From: an uncultured Verrucomicrobiota bacterium
Lineage (GTDB): Bacteria; Verrucomicrobiota; Verrucomicrobiia; Chthoniobacterales; JACTMZ01
Length of the DNA stretch: 64,000 bases
Assembly: GCA_903953565.1 (NCBI GenBank)
Contig: CAJBKE010000015.1
Coordinates: forward strand, 62,001-126,000
Direction: 5' to 3'
Part shown: positions 8,059 through 16,013 of the stretch, in pieces
Layout: the number at the start of each line of letters is the position of its first letter
Position numbering within the stretch: the stretch's first letter is position 1
Position numbers and translations under genes: made by a program
Notes under the pieces: model-generated
What the model was told of the DNA's origin: nothing
Databases searched by the model: none
Seen by the model: the letters and a program-made list of their open reading frames with translations, nothing else

Positions 8059-9573
8059 GTGGAGTTCCTCGCCGCCGCAGTCAACGACCCGACATTCCTG
8101 ACCTATTTCCTGCTCGCGCTTGCCGTGGGGCTGGCGCTGGGTTTCGAATTCGTCAACGGTTTCCACGACACCGCCAACGCGGTGGCCACGGTCATCTACA
8201 CTCACACGCTCAAGCCCACGCCTGCCGTGGTCTGGTCTGGTATCTGGAACCTCATCGGCGTCCTCACTTCTTCCGGCGCGGTGGCCTTCGGCATTGTCGC
8301 GCTGCTACCGGTCGAATTGGTCATCAACATCGGATCTTCCGCCGGGTTCGCCATGGTCTTCTCCCTCCTCGTCTCGGCCATCGTGTGGAATCTCGGCACG
8401 TGGTATCTCGGCTTGCCCGCCTCCAGTTCGCACACGCTCATCGGTTCCATCCTCGGCGTCGGTCTGGCCAACGCACTGATGGGCCCCGACCACTCGGTGA
8501 CCGACGGCGTCAACTGGGCCAAGGCGCAGGAAGTCGGCCTCGGTTTGCTCATCTCGCCGGTCATCGGCTTCGTTGCCGCCGCGCTCCTCCTCATCGTGCT
8601 GAAAATCCTCGTGCGCAAACCCGAGCTTTACCGTGCGCCCGAGGGGAAAACCCCGCCGCCGCTCTGGATTCGCGCCATTCTCATGCTCACTTGCACCGGG
8701 GTGAGCTTCGCCCACGGCTCGAACGACGGACAGAAAGGCATGGGCCTCATCGTGCTCATCCTCGTCGGCATCCTCCCCGGCACTTACGCACTGAAAATGT
8801 CGGCCGACCACGAAACGGTGGCCGCCCTGTCCGCCGAGGCCGCGCAGCTGTCATCCGTCTTCGCCGCCGAGGCCGACGGCGCCGCGCTCAACGGGCGCGA
8901 GGCCAACGACGCGCTGACCGTTTTCCTCAAACCGAGCGGCCAGCCCTCGCCGGAAGTTTTCGCCGCCTTGGCCGGGATGACGGCCGATATCAGCGCGCGC
9001 CTGAGAAACGCCGAGACCTTCCAGGCGCTTCCTGCTTCGGAGCGCGGCGACGTGCGCACCGATCTTTATCTCGTCTCGAAAACCATCAACAAACTCGACA
9101 AAGCCGGCCGCCTCGACATGGACCCGCAAGTCCGCGCCGCGGAACAGGCGCTGGGCAAGCATGCCGATGCGCTGACCAATTACATTCCCGACTGGGTCAA
9201 ATACGCCGTGGCCCTCTCGCTCGGGCTCGGCACCATGATCGGCTACAAGCGCATCGTCAAAACGGTCGGCGAGAAAATCGGCAAGGACCACCTCACCTAT
9301 GGTCAGGGCGCCTCGGCCGAGGCCGTCGCCATGGGCACCATCATGGTGGCCGATCACTTCGGCTTGCCGGTCAGCACCACTCACGTTCTTTCGTCCGGTG
9401 TGGCCGGCACCATGGCGGCCAACAATTCCGGACTGCAGATGGCGACCGTGCGCAACATCCTCATGGCCTGGGTTCTTACGCTGCCGGTCTGCATTTTCCT
9501 CGGTGCGCTCCTCTTCGCCAGTGCGCTCAACGCCCTCGCACTGCTCGGTTTGGGCGGATCCTCCATGCCGTGA
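8059..9573 (+). CDS. PiT-family inorganic phosphate transporter
   Basis: This 504-residue membrane protein starts at a GTG. The PiT signature is near residues 29-46 (GFEFVNGFHDTANAVATV). Its inverted-repeat partner is near the C-terminus (ADHFGLPVSTTHVLSSGVAG). A second HGSNDGQKG motif lies near residue 215. PiT carriers move phosphate (often as a metal-phosphate complex) using the proton or sodium gradient. A hydrophilic segment at about residues 245-365 divides the two transmembrane halves, as in PitA. The stop codon overlaps the GTG start of an OprB-like porin (GTGA). This suggests the two are made together and that the porin supplies the periplasm with the PiT substrate. Confidence 0.93.
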   Translation: MEFLAAAVNDPTFLTYFLLALAVGLALGFEFVNGFHDTANAVATVIYTHTLKPTPAVVWSGIWNLIGVLTSSGAVAFGIVALLPVELVINIGSSAGFAMVFSLLVSAIVWNLGTWYLGLPASSSHTLIGSILGVGLANALMGPDHSVTDGVNWAKAQEVGLGLLISPVIGFVAAALLLIVLKILVRKPELYRAPEGKTPPPLWIRAILMLTCTGVSFAHGSNDGQKGMGLIVLILVGILPGTYALKMSADHETVAALSAEAAQLSSVFAAEADGAALNGREANDALTVFLKPSGQPSPEVFAALAGMTADISARLRNAETFQALPASERGDVRTDLYLVSKTINKLDKAGRLDMDPQVRAAEQALGKHADALTNYIPDWVKYAVALSLGLGTMIGYKRIVKTVGEKIGKDHLTYGQGASAEAVAMGTIMVADHFGLPVSTTHVLSSGVAGTMAANNSGLQMATVRNILMAWVLTLPVCIFLGALLFASALNALALLGLGGSSMP

Positions 9574-11036
9574 GCATCTTGAAAACGGAGCGCTTGGCCT
9601 TCGTCCTGGCGCTGTCTGTCGCGTGCACGCACGCCGCGCCGCGGCCTGTCCCGACGACCACCGCCGCGGCGGAGGCGCAGGCCAACCCCATTTTCGTCCG
9701 CAATCCGGAGGACATCACCTCGGGCGACGTCCTCGCCGGCACCGCCGGCACCACGGGCGGCGAGAGGCTCCCGTTGCGCGTGCGCATGGGCAGTGTCGTG
9801 AAGGACTGGTGGAACGGTCCGCACATGCTCGGTGGCGAGGGCAACCGCTACGGCCTGCGCCGCCCGGCCCGATGGCTCGCGGATCGCGGATTTTCCTTCG
9901 ACGGCAACTACCAGGGCGCCTATTTCGGCGTTGTCTCCAGCCAGAGCGGGTCGCGCGGATTCTGGGACGGGCAGCTCAATTTTTCCGGTCAGTTCAACCT
10001 CGGCGACGCCCTGCGCGACGAACGTTTCTCGGGCGTGCAGCTTTTCGGTGCGGGACGCTACCGCAGCAGTTGGGAGGAATCGAATCCGAACAATTTCGTC
10101 CTCGCCCAGACCATGTTCAACCCGTCGAACTGGCAATCCGGGACGCAATGGCGCCTGCTCAACTTCGGGTTGCTCCTCGACAGTGCGAAAAATCTCCCTG
10201 TTGAACACATGCTCACGCTCAAACTCGGCTGGCTCCAGCCGCAGCGCGAATTCGCCGACCAGCCGCTGAGCAAACTTTTCCTCAACAACGCGGTCAACAG
10301 TGCCAAGGGCCTCGGCGGCAACATCCCGTTTTCGTCCAGCGAATCGACCTGGGGCGGCACGCTCAACGTGCGTCCGCACGGCGACTTCTACGTGCGCAAC
10401 GCGCTCTTTATGACATTCCAGAACCCGACTTCGTCGCGGAACCACGGCCTCATGTTCCAAGGCTCGCTCGACCCCGCGCAAAACGGACTTTGGTATATGG
10501 GCGAGGGCGGATGGACACCGTCCTTCGGTCCGGAAAAACTCCCCGGCAAATACGCCCTCGGCGGATACTACTACGGCACGCCGTCCGGACAGCGCGCATG
10601 GAACGGCTCAACCGTCACCGGCCAATACGGTTTCTACGGGCAGGCCGACCAGATGCTCTACCGCGAGGCCTTGGCCGGGCCGGCCGAGGATCTCTCGCCG
10701 CAGGGGCTCAAGGTCTTCAACCTCTTCTACTTCACCCCCGGGGAGTCGAAGGCCGACGTTTATCCGTTCTACTTCCAGAGCGGAGTGGTCTATTCGGGCC
10801 TGCTCCCGCGGCGCGACTTCGACCTGACCATGGTTTCGATCGGGTGCGGCGTTTACAGTCAGGCGACCGGAGTGCCGGCGCGCACCCAGACCGCGGTGAT
10901 CGAGGGCGGCTACCGCTGGCAAGTCAACGGATGGCTCTACGCCCAGCCATTCTTCCAATACTTCTCCCGACCGAACGGCACGGCCGAGGTGGCCAACGCC
11001 GGAATCCTCGGGATACTCGTCGGGACGGTCTTTTGA
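9570..11036 (+). CDS. OprB-family outer-membrane porin (paralogue 2)
   Basis: The product is 488 residues. The GTG at 9570 overlaps the transporter stop by four bases; a TTG at 9579 is an alternative. The N-terminus (KTERLAFVLALSVACTHA) is a signal peptide. The mature part repeats the landmarks of the porin at 1510: FSFDGNYQGAYFGVVSSQ, LGWLQPQREFADQPLSKLF, GLGGNIPFSSSESTWGG, and a barrel-closing C-terminus ending in GTVF. OprB proteins are usually annotated as carbohydrate-selective, but coupling to a phosphate carrier makes an anion or phosphate-metal substrate more likely. A weak stem (GTCGCC/GGCGAC) follows the stop at 11039-11054. Confidence 0.85.
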   Translation: MSILKTERLAFVLALSVACTHAAPRPVPTTTAAAEAQANPIFVRNPEDITSGDVLAGTAGTTGGERLPLRVRMGSVVKDWWNGPHMLGGEGNRYGLRRPARWLADRGFSFDGNYQGAYFGVVSSQSGSRGFWDGQLNFSGQFNLGDALRDERFSGVQLFGAGRYRSSWEESNPNNFVLAQTMFNPSNWQSGTQWRLLNFGLLLDSAKNLPVEHMLTLKLGWLQPQREFADQPLSKLFLNNAVNSAKGLGGNIPFSSSESTWGGTLNVRPHGDFYVRNALFMTFQNPTSSRNHGLMFQGSLDPAQNGLWYMGEGGWTPSFGPEKLPGKYALGGYYYGTPSGQRAWNGSTVTGQYGFYGQADQMLYREALAGPAEDLSPQGLKVFNLFYFTPGESKADVYPFYFQSGVVYSGLLPRRDFDLTMVSIGCGVYSQATGVPARTQTAVIEGGYRWQVNGWLYAQPFFQYFSRPNGTAEVANAGILGILVGTVF

Positions 11037-11317
11037 GCGTCGCCCATCGGCGACCGGGAGTATTGTCAGTCTCCGAAACAAATGCCGACCGAACGCGCGG
11101 CGGCCACGGTTTCGGAATCGGGCGGCACGCACAGAGCTCTCTCGTTCTGCGCTCCAAGCCACGAAAACTTAGCCACATAAAACTCTTGCTGGCTCCACGC
11201 TTTCCTCGTGTGTCGAAAATTTAACATTTCGGCGGTTGGTGGCGGGACGATTTCGTGGCACCTGTTGACTGAGACAGCAACGACAGGAGACAGCCCAACC
11301 GAAACCCGTCCCCCAAC
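11037..11317. other. intergenic region upstream of the sigma factor gene
   Basis: About 280 bp without a credible gene. A short hairpin follows the porin stop. An AT-richer stretch at 11160-11230 with GAAAATTTAACATTTC (11215-11230) stands out from the surrounding GC-rich sequence and may be a promoter or operator region. No full -35/-10 pair is clear. Confidence 0.4.
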
Positions 11318-12196
11318 ATGCTCCCCAGCTATTTCCACGAGATCGGCAGGATTCCGCTGCTTACGGCGGAGGAAGAGGTCGAGCTTTCGCTGCGCGTGCA
11401 GGCAGGGTGCGAGGAAGCTCGGAACCGGATGATCGCGGCGAACCTGCGGCTTGTGGTGCGCATTGCCGGTGAATTCAATAATCTCGGCCTGCCGATGGCG
11501 GACCTCATTTCGGAGGGAAATCTTGGGCTGATCAAGGCGGTGGAGAAATTCCGTCCGTTCAAGGGCAGCAAATTCAGCAGCTATGCCTCCTGGTGGATCC
11601 GTCAGTCGATCCACCGCGCCTTGGGCGACCAAGCTCATGCCATCCGCCTCAGCCCGTTGGCCGTGAGCAAGCTTTCCCGTTTGCGCCGCATTGCGCACAT
11701 CATGACCGATTCGCTCGGACGCGAGCCGACCGATGAGGAGTTGGCCGAAGAACTTGGGATTGATTCATCCTCGGTGCAGCACTTGAAAAACGTCGGTGCG
11801 CGTCCGGCCTCGATGGATGCCGTAGTCTCGGAGGATGGTGGGACAACATTTGGCAGTCTGATTGTCGATGAAAGTGCGGAGGATCCCCTGGAAGCCCTGA
11901 GCGGGAAAGATCTCGGAGTCGAGGCGGCGGAATTGGTCGGCTTGCTCAAGACGCGGGAGCGGGCGGTGGTCGTGCGGCGGTTCGGTCTGGACGGACACCG
12001 TGCGATGACGCTCGAGGATATCGGTATGGAGCTGGGCTGCACTCGCGAGCGCGTGCGGCAGATCCAGGATGAAGGGCTCAAGCGCATGCGCCGCGCGTTC
12101 ACACGCCGGCAAGCTTTGCAGTTCCTCAATGTGGCGCTCAATCCGCCGCCGGCTCCGCGGTCCGGGCGTGCGTTGTCTCTCGGCGTTGCGGCGTGA
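11318..12196 (+). CDS. RNA polymerase sigma-70 family factor, group 2-like
   Basis: The 292-residue protein has region 1.2 (LPSYFHEIGRIPLLTAEEEVEL), region 2 (NLRLVVRIAGEFNNLGLPMADLISEGNLGL, then SSYASWWIRQSIHRAL), region 3 (GREPTDEELAEELGI) and region 4 (LEDIGMELGCTRERVRQIQ). It lacks the N-terminal region 1.1 and the non-conserved insertion of the housekeeping RpoD, so it fits the group 2 (RpoS/SigB/HrdB-paralogue) class. Such factors redirect RNA polymerase under stress or stationary phase. The gene stands alone, followed immediately by a dense cluster of palindromic repeats. Confidence 0.9.
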   Translation: MLPSYFHEIGRIPLLTAEEEVELSLRVQAGCEEARNRMIAANLRLVVRIAGEFNNLGLPMADLISEGNLGLIKAVEKFRPFKGSKFSSYASWWIRQSIHRALGDQAHAIRLSPLAVSKLSRLRRIAHIMTDSLGREPTDEELAEELGIDSSSVQHLKNVGARPASMDAVVSEDGGTTFGSLIVDESAEDPLEALSGKDLGVEAAELVGLLKTRERAVVVRRFGLDGHRAMTLEDIGMELGCTRERVRQIQDEGLKRMRRAFTRRQALQFLNVALNPPPAPRSGRALSLGVAA

Positions 12197-12200
12197 GCTG

Positions 12201-12261
12201 GGTCGCGCCGGCAGGCGCGATAGTTCATTCGGGAAATCGCGATGGGACATCGCGATCCACC
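12201..12261. repeat. nested palindromic repeat, family A, copy 2
   Basis: Inverse orientation relative to copy 1. It starts at GGTCGCGCC (a diverged left end), carries the hairpin around GGCAGG, then the linker TAGTTCATTCGGGAAATCGC. That linker matches the reverse complement of the copy 1 linker almost base for base. It ends with CGCGATGGGACATCGCGATC and CACC. It begins 4 bp after the sigma-factor stop. Confidence 0.8.
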
Positions 12262-12274
12262 TTGTGCAACCCTC

Positions 12275-12355
12275 GGTGGGGACGGCTGGCCCAGCCGTCC
12301 GCACGAAAAGTCAGCGGCTCCTGCAGGCGCGGAACAGGCGCGCCCTACCGCAACA
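12275..12355. repeat. tandem hairpin elements, family C
   Basis: Two GC-rich hairpins stand next to the family A copy. The first is a perfect inverted repeat GGACGGCTGG/CCAGCCGTCC with C-free spacing (12280-12300). The second is GGCGCG-gaacag-containing loop-CGCGCC (about 12334-12352). Together with copy A2 they fill the 164 bp between the sigma factor gene and the convergent DoxX-like gene. They have no T-run and look like REP-type repeats rather than terminators. Confidence 0.55.
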
Positions 12356-12360
12356 TCACC

Positions 12361-12735
12361 TCACGCCGGCCAGTGGCCGTAGGCGATGATGCCGCTGAGA
12401 ATGAGAATGGAAAGGGCGGGCAACGATTTCATGAACGGGTCGCCGACTTTGAGGTGCATGGCGACTGCGCCGGCCATGAGCACGGCTATGATAATCGCGG
12501 CGGGGAGAGCAACCGCGGGATAAATTAATCCGGCGAGCAGAGCGAAGGCCGAAGCGACTTTGAGAAATCCGACGAGGTAGCACGACCAGGCGGGGAGGCC
12601 GTAGGCGGCGAATTCTTCGAGCATGTTCGCCGCGGTGCCGCCGCGGTAAGCGGTGGGTTTTTTGAAGCGGAGCAGCCACACATTGAGCAGGCCGCAACCG
12701 ATGACGATTTGGCAGATTTGGACGAGAGTTTCCAT
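12361..12735 (-). CDS. DoxX-like small integral membrane protein
   Basis: The 124-residue protein has four predicted transmembrane helices and the DoxX-type layout: IVIGCGLLNVWLL, ANMLEEFAAYGLP, LVGFLKVASAFALLAGL and a final ILSGIIAYG. DoxX-family proteins are small quinone-linked or redox-associated membrane proteins whose exact biochemical role is usually unknown. It is divergent from a second DoxX-like gene 70 bp away, an uncommon head-to-head pair. No functional assignment beyond the family is justified. Confidence 0.6.
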   Translation of the reverse strand: METLVQICQIVIGCGLLNVWLLRFKKPTAYRGGTAANMLEEFAAYGLPAWSCYLVGFLKVASAFALLAGLIYPAVALPAAIIIAVLMAGAVAMHLKVGDPFMKSLPALSILILSGIIAYGHWPA

Positions 12736-12805
12736 GGATGAGAGGAACAGGTTGTTGCTTTGGAGCCTAAGCCGCTTCTAGGCTCGCGGTCAGGAGAAAT
12801 TTTCC

Positions 12806-13144
12806 ATGCCCGCCCCGATCGACATACTTACCGCCATCTCGGCTGTGGCTTTTTTATTCTACGGGTTGGCCTGCCTTTTCTCCGCCAAGCTTGTCGCGGA
12901 ATTCGAGCGCTACCGTTTGGCGCGGTGGCGTGTGATGGTCGGTGGTCTCGAGGTGGCGGGGGCGCTGGGACTGATTGCAGGCTGGTGGTTTCCATCTCTG
13001 CAAACGGCCGCGGCGGCGGGTCTGTTCGCCCTGATGATCTGCGGGCTTTGGGCGCGCTGGCGGATCCGTGATCCGTGGTATGTCATGGTTCCGGCCTTCG
13101 TCCTGGCCGTGGTGAATCTGGCGATCGTTTTGAGAGCGAATTGA
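12806..13144 (+). CDS. DoxX-like small integral membrane protein (second copy)
   Basis: The 112-residue protein has four predicted membrane helices (residues ~8-25, 45-65, 70-88 and 95-110). The motif GGLEVAGALGLIAGWW near the middle is typical of DoxX_2-type proteins. It is not closely similar to the neighbour at 12361-12735, so this is not a recent duplication. The two genes diverge from a 70-bp intergenic region that probably holds both promoters. A CxxC-containing protein gene follows 51 bp downstream. Confidence 0.6.
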   Translation: MPAPIDILTAISAVAFLFYGLACLFSAKLVAEFERYRLARWRVMVGGLEVAGALGLIAGWWFPSLQTAAAAGLFALMICGLWARWRIRDPWYVMVPAFVLAVVNLAIVLRAN

Positions 13145-13195
13145 GAAGGACGCTGCGCGATTGACGGATTCCCGGCGGTCGGGGCAGAATATTCC

Positions 13196-13603
13196 ATGTT
13201 TTTCACTGGGCGCCTGCGATTTGTCGGCCACGCCGTGGCTGCCGTGGGCATGTTTTTATTGGCCGGTGGGCATTGGGGTTCCCTGCAGACCGTGGCTTGG
13301 GCCGGGATGCTGTGGAACTACACGCAGGTGGATGGTTCGTTGCTTTCCGGTGTGAAAAAGACCTTCGACGGCGAGCACCCGTGCACGATGTGCGACTCGA
13401 TCAAGACGGCGAAGGAAAAGGAGCAATCCAAACCGGTGACTTTGGTTTCGGTGAAAAAAATCGAGTCTTTGCCCGCGCCGATGCGCGCGGCTTTGCCGCT
13501 TCCCGATTGCCGATATTTTGTTTTTCCCGCTGCGGCAGACGTGATGATTGTGGCGCGCGCTGACGCGCCTCCTGTTCCGGTCCCCATCACGGACCTCGTG
13601 TAA
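13196..13603 (+). CDS. unrecognised protein with CxxC motif, 135 residues
   Basis: The N-terminal 40 residues are hydrophobic (AVAAVGMFLLAGGHWG...) and form a signal anchor. A short segment follows with a GEHPCTMCD motif at about residues 59-67, a CxxC pair next to a histidine. The C-terminal half is Val/Ala/Pro rich. The His-Pro-Cys-x-x-Cys arrangement could bind a metal or redox partner. I know similar short proteins in Verrucomicrobiota next to metal-related genes but cannot name a family. It lies between DoxX-like genes and the PEP-CTERM/HxH cluster. Confidence 0.55.
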   Translation: MFFTGRLRFVGHAVAAVGMFLLAGGHWGSLQTVAWAGMLWNYTQVDGSLLSGVKKTFDGEHPCTMCDSIKTAKEKEQSKPVTLVSVKKIESLPAPMRAALPLPDCRYFVFPAAADVMIVARADAPPVPVPITDLV

Positions 13604-13716
13604 GTCCCGCGACGCGGACTGTTTCCGCGTTGTTTTTCCGAACGGCCCTCCGGCCGGTTCGCGCCACTTCACCCGCACCGCGCGTGCGCCCCACATGGCG
13701 CGAAAGGAATCAACCA

Positions 13717-14562
13717 ATGCATAGCAACAAAATGAAATCTCTAAATAAAATGAAATCTCTAAATTATCTTATCCTTACTCTGGCCGCGGCATGTGTCGCA
13801 CCTTCGGGCCTGCAGGCCCATATCGGCTACTCCGGACGCAACTTCGGCACGAATCCCGCGTCGGTGACGATCGGCAACCAAACAGCGAGCAGCGCCTTCG
13901 GCTGGGCCGATGCCACCGACGCCGATTGGGGGGACAGCCATCGCGGACGCTTCTTCCGCTTCACCCTGACCACCCCGGCCTCGGTGATGATCAGTGTATC
14001 GCGCGGCGGATCTGCGACGCAAACGGGCAACGGGGGCACGTTTCTTCCCGCGATCTCCTTGTTCGCGGGCTTGGCGCAGGTCGCGCCCGAGGCAGCGGCG
14101 CACGATTCCTCGACGCTCTCCGTTGCCTCGCGTCCGGTCGGAACCGAGGGTTCGTTCCGCTCGCTTACCGATTGGTCGATTGGCAACGATGACACCTACA
14201 ACACGACGGGTGACCCGACGAGCGGTGTGCTCTATGCCGCGCGTCTGGCCAACTTCACCTACATCGGGCATCTGGCCGATGGCACAAGCGCCAACTTCGG
14301 CAACGAGTCCGGCATCGTCGGCGACGGCGTCGCTGACGGAAGTGTCACCGCGACATTCAATGATCTCGCGGCGGGCGACTACTCGTTCTTCGTCGGCGGC
14401 GCGAACTATGACGCGCAGCTCACCGAGACCGGGCCGACCACCTATCCGACTTACGCCTTCACCGCGACGGTGCAGACCGTGCCCGAGCCCTCCACCTGGG
14501 CATTGCTGGCCCTCGGCGGCGCGACTTTGGGGGTTGCTCTGCGAAAGAAATTGCGTCGATGA
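13717..14562 (+). CDS. PEP-CTERM sorting domain protein, exported
   Basis: The protein is 281 residues from the ATG at 13717, which is preceded by GAAAGGAA (13702-13709). The signal peptide is MKSLNYLILTLAAACVAPSG. The C-terminus carries the PEP-CTERM signal: VPEPSTWALLALGGATLG followed by a basic tail, the substrate of an exosortase. The body is Ser/Thr/Gly rich with no cysteine and reads as a beta-sandwich surface protein (FFRFTLTTPASVMISVS). Two more in-frame ATGs (13732, 13750) lie within an 18-bp tandem duplication. The stop overlaps the next gene (ATGA), starting a three-gene translationally coupled operon. Confidence 0.8.
   Translation: MHSNKMKSLNKMKSLNYLILTLAAACVAPSGLQAHIGYSGRNFGTNPASVTIGNQTASSAFGWADATDADWGDSHRGRFFRFTLTTPASVMISVSRGGSATQTGNGGTFLPAISLFAGLAQVAPEAAAHDSSTLSVASRPVGTEGSFRSLTDWSIGNDDTYNTTGDPTSGVLYAARLANFTYIGHLADGTSANFGNESGIVGDGVADGSVTATFNDLAAGDYSFFVGGANYDAQLTETGPTTYPTYAFTATVQTVPEPSTWALLALGGATLGVALRKKLRR
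13729..13764 (+). repeat. perfect 18-bp tandem duplication at the 5' end of the PEP-CTERM gene
   Basis: The unit AAAATGAAATCTCTAAAT occurs twice head to tail (13729-13746 and 13747-13764) and encodes KMKSLN twice. Each copy carries an ATG, so it multiplies candidate start codons. The unit is AT-rich against its surroundings. It could change copy number by slippage without a frameshift. Confidence 0.9.
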
Positions 14563-15170
14563 AAAACACGGCCCCGGCCTTCACGTTGATCGAGTTGTTG
14601 GTCGTCATCGCCATCATCGCGGTGCTGGCTTCGCTCGCTTACGCGGGAGCCGGGGCCATGATCGGCAAGGGCCACGCCACGAAGTGCCTGTCGAATATGC
14701 GGCAGATCGGCGCAGCCATGCACCTTTTTGCCGGTGACAATGCCGGGCGTTTGCCCGGCACGTCCCACGGTGTTTCCTGGACAAATTCCCTGGGCGCTTA
14801 TCTCGGGACGAATTTCCTCGGGAAATGCCCGGCGGTGCCCCGCCACCGTGCGCGGGTTAGCTACGGATGGAACGACAGTCTGGCCGATGCGAGAGGCATA
14901 GGAATCAAGGTTGCAGTCTGTCGCACTCCGAGCGCGACAATGGCTTCCGCCGAGTTGGCGACCAACCAGTCGAGCGAGCATTTTCATTTTGCCGGTGTTC
15001 GCGGCGGCGCGGGTCGTCTCACGCCGAACCAATTCAAAGCCTCGGTCAATGTCGAGGTGCACAACGGCAGCGCGAATTATCTCTTCGTCGACGGCCACGC
15101 GGAAAATCTCGCTTGGACCGAAGTGCAGCGCCGGCTGCGCCAGCCGGGAACAACTTTCCTCGTGCCATGA
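14559..15170 (+). CDS. prepilin-type N-terminal cleavage/methylation protein with H-x9-DG C-terminus
   Basis: The 203-residue protein starts with a short leader followed by [20 protein letters not shown], the type IV prepilin/pseudopilin motif processed by prepilin peptidase (G/A-F-T-x-x-E). The C-terminal HNGSANYLFVDGHAE is the H-x9-DG motif frequent in Planctomycetota and Verrucomicrobiota pseudopilin-like proteins (DUF1559-related). It likely sits in the inner membrane or on the surface. It overlaps both neighbours by four bases (ATGA), so the PEP-CTERM, prepilin-like and HxH proteins are synthesised together. Confidence 0.85.
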   Translation: MKNTAPAFTLIELLVVIAIIAVLASLAYAGAGAMIGKGHATKCLSNMRQIGAAMHLFAGDNAGRLPGTSHGVSWTNSLGAYLGTNFLGKCPAVPRHRARVSYGWNDSLADARGIGIKVAVCRTPSATMASAELATNQSSEHFHFAGVRGGAGRLTPNQFKASVNVEVHNGSANYLFVDGHAENLAWTEVQRRLRQPGTTFLVP

Positions 15171-15925
15171 AAAAAATCGCTTTCATTTTGTTTTTGTCTG
15201 TCGCTCCTGTGTTCGCGCATGACCACGTGGAAGTCGGCAGTGATCCGGAAAACTCCGCACGGCTGGGACTGGATGGTCCGGGGTTCCAGTTGGGGTGTTA
15301 CGTGCCGGTCGGGGAGTTTTTCAGCGACTACACGCCGGTTTTTCCGGGAGGTTGGCATGCTTGCGAGTTGACCTTCACGACGGAGACGAATGCGCTGGAT
15401 TCGGCCGATGGGGCGAACCCGAAGATTGAATTGGTATCGGTCAGCGGACCTGCTGGCGGGAACTTCGGATTTTGGGAAGTTCGTGCGACCAATCCAACAT
15501 GGTTTCGCTCGACAGGATGGAATTCGAATCAGGGAAACATTCCTTCTTTTCCGGTTGTCTACAAAGGCGAAACACACGCCCACGGGCGTGTTTTCACCAT
15601 GGACAAACCGGGGGACTACACGGTGCGATTTCGTGCGGTGGACTCGAACGGTGCCTATGCCGCGAGCACGGATCTGACGATTGTTTTCCGTGCTCAGCAG
15701 CCACCGAATTTGTCCATCGGTATGGTGGGCGGGAATGTGTCACTTGCCTTCGCCAGCCTTTTGAACCTCCGTTATGACCTGCAGGTCTGCACGGATCTGG
15801 AGTCCGGGGTCTGGACCGGTGTTGAGTTGCACACATTCATCGATGGCGATGGCGATGTGAAAAACATGAGCGACCCGGTGGCGGGGCGACCACGGGCGTT
15901 TTACCGGTTGGTGGAGTATCCGTGA
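15167..15925 (+). CDS. exported HxH-domain protein (resembles choice-of-anchor M / TIGR03769)
   Basis: The protein is 252 residues with signal peptide MKKIAFILFLSVAPVFA. The mature N-terminus is HDHVEVG. Near residues 138-165 it has GETHAHGRVFTMDKPGDYTV: a histidine pair (HxH), an aromatic and a G-x-Y strand. The same order appears in the proteins at 17956-18648 and 18715-19890. I recognise this as resembling the actinobacterial surface-anchored domain (TIGR03769, choice-of-anchor M), which sits beside metal-type ABC transporters there. That family link is from memory. The C-terminal ~70 residues form a second beta-rich region. There is no anchor motif at the C-terminus, so it may be released or bound by partners. 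Confidence 0.7.
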   Translation: MKKIAFILFLSVAPVFAHDHVEVGSDPENSARLGLDGPGFQLGCYVPVGEFFSDYTPVFPGGWHACELTFTTETNALDSADGANPKIELVSVSGPAGGNFGFWEVRATNPTWFRSTGWNSNQGNIPSFPVVYKGETHAHGRVFTMDKPGDYTVRFRAVDSNGAYAASTDLTIVFRAQQPPNLSIGMVGGNVSLAFASLLNLRYDLQVCTDLESGVWTGVELHTFIDGDGDVKNMSDPVAGRPRAFYRLVEYP

Positions 15926-15986
15926 GGAGGATTTCGAACAGAAGGTAACGAAGGCGGGTGTCTTCTGTTTTCGGTCCTATTGCGGT

Positions 15987-16007
15987 CCCCTGACACAAGG
16001 TCAGGGG
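15987..16007. terminator. stem-loop between convergent operons
   Basis: An 8-bp perfect stem CCCCTGAC / GTCAGGGG with loop ACAAG lies between the stop codons of the plus-strand HxH gene (15925) and the minus-strand GTPase gene (16014). No T-run follows on either strand, so intrinsic termination is uncertain. It may protect 3' ends. Confidence 0.4.
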
Positions 16008-16013
16008 CGCCGC

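Noticed and set aside
7974-9569. A long plus-strand frame running through the PiT gene into the second porin
   Set aside because: Only the part after 9570 encodes the porin. The earlier part is the shifted frame of the PiT gene and is extremely Arg/His rich.
11215-11230. GAAAATTTAACATTTC as a Zur-type site upstream of the sigma factor
   Set aside because: One half resembles a Zur half-site, but the spacing is wrong and there is no metal-related gene downstream.
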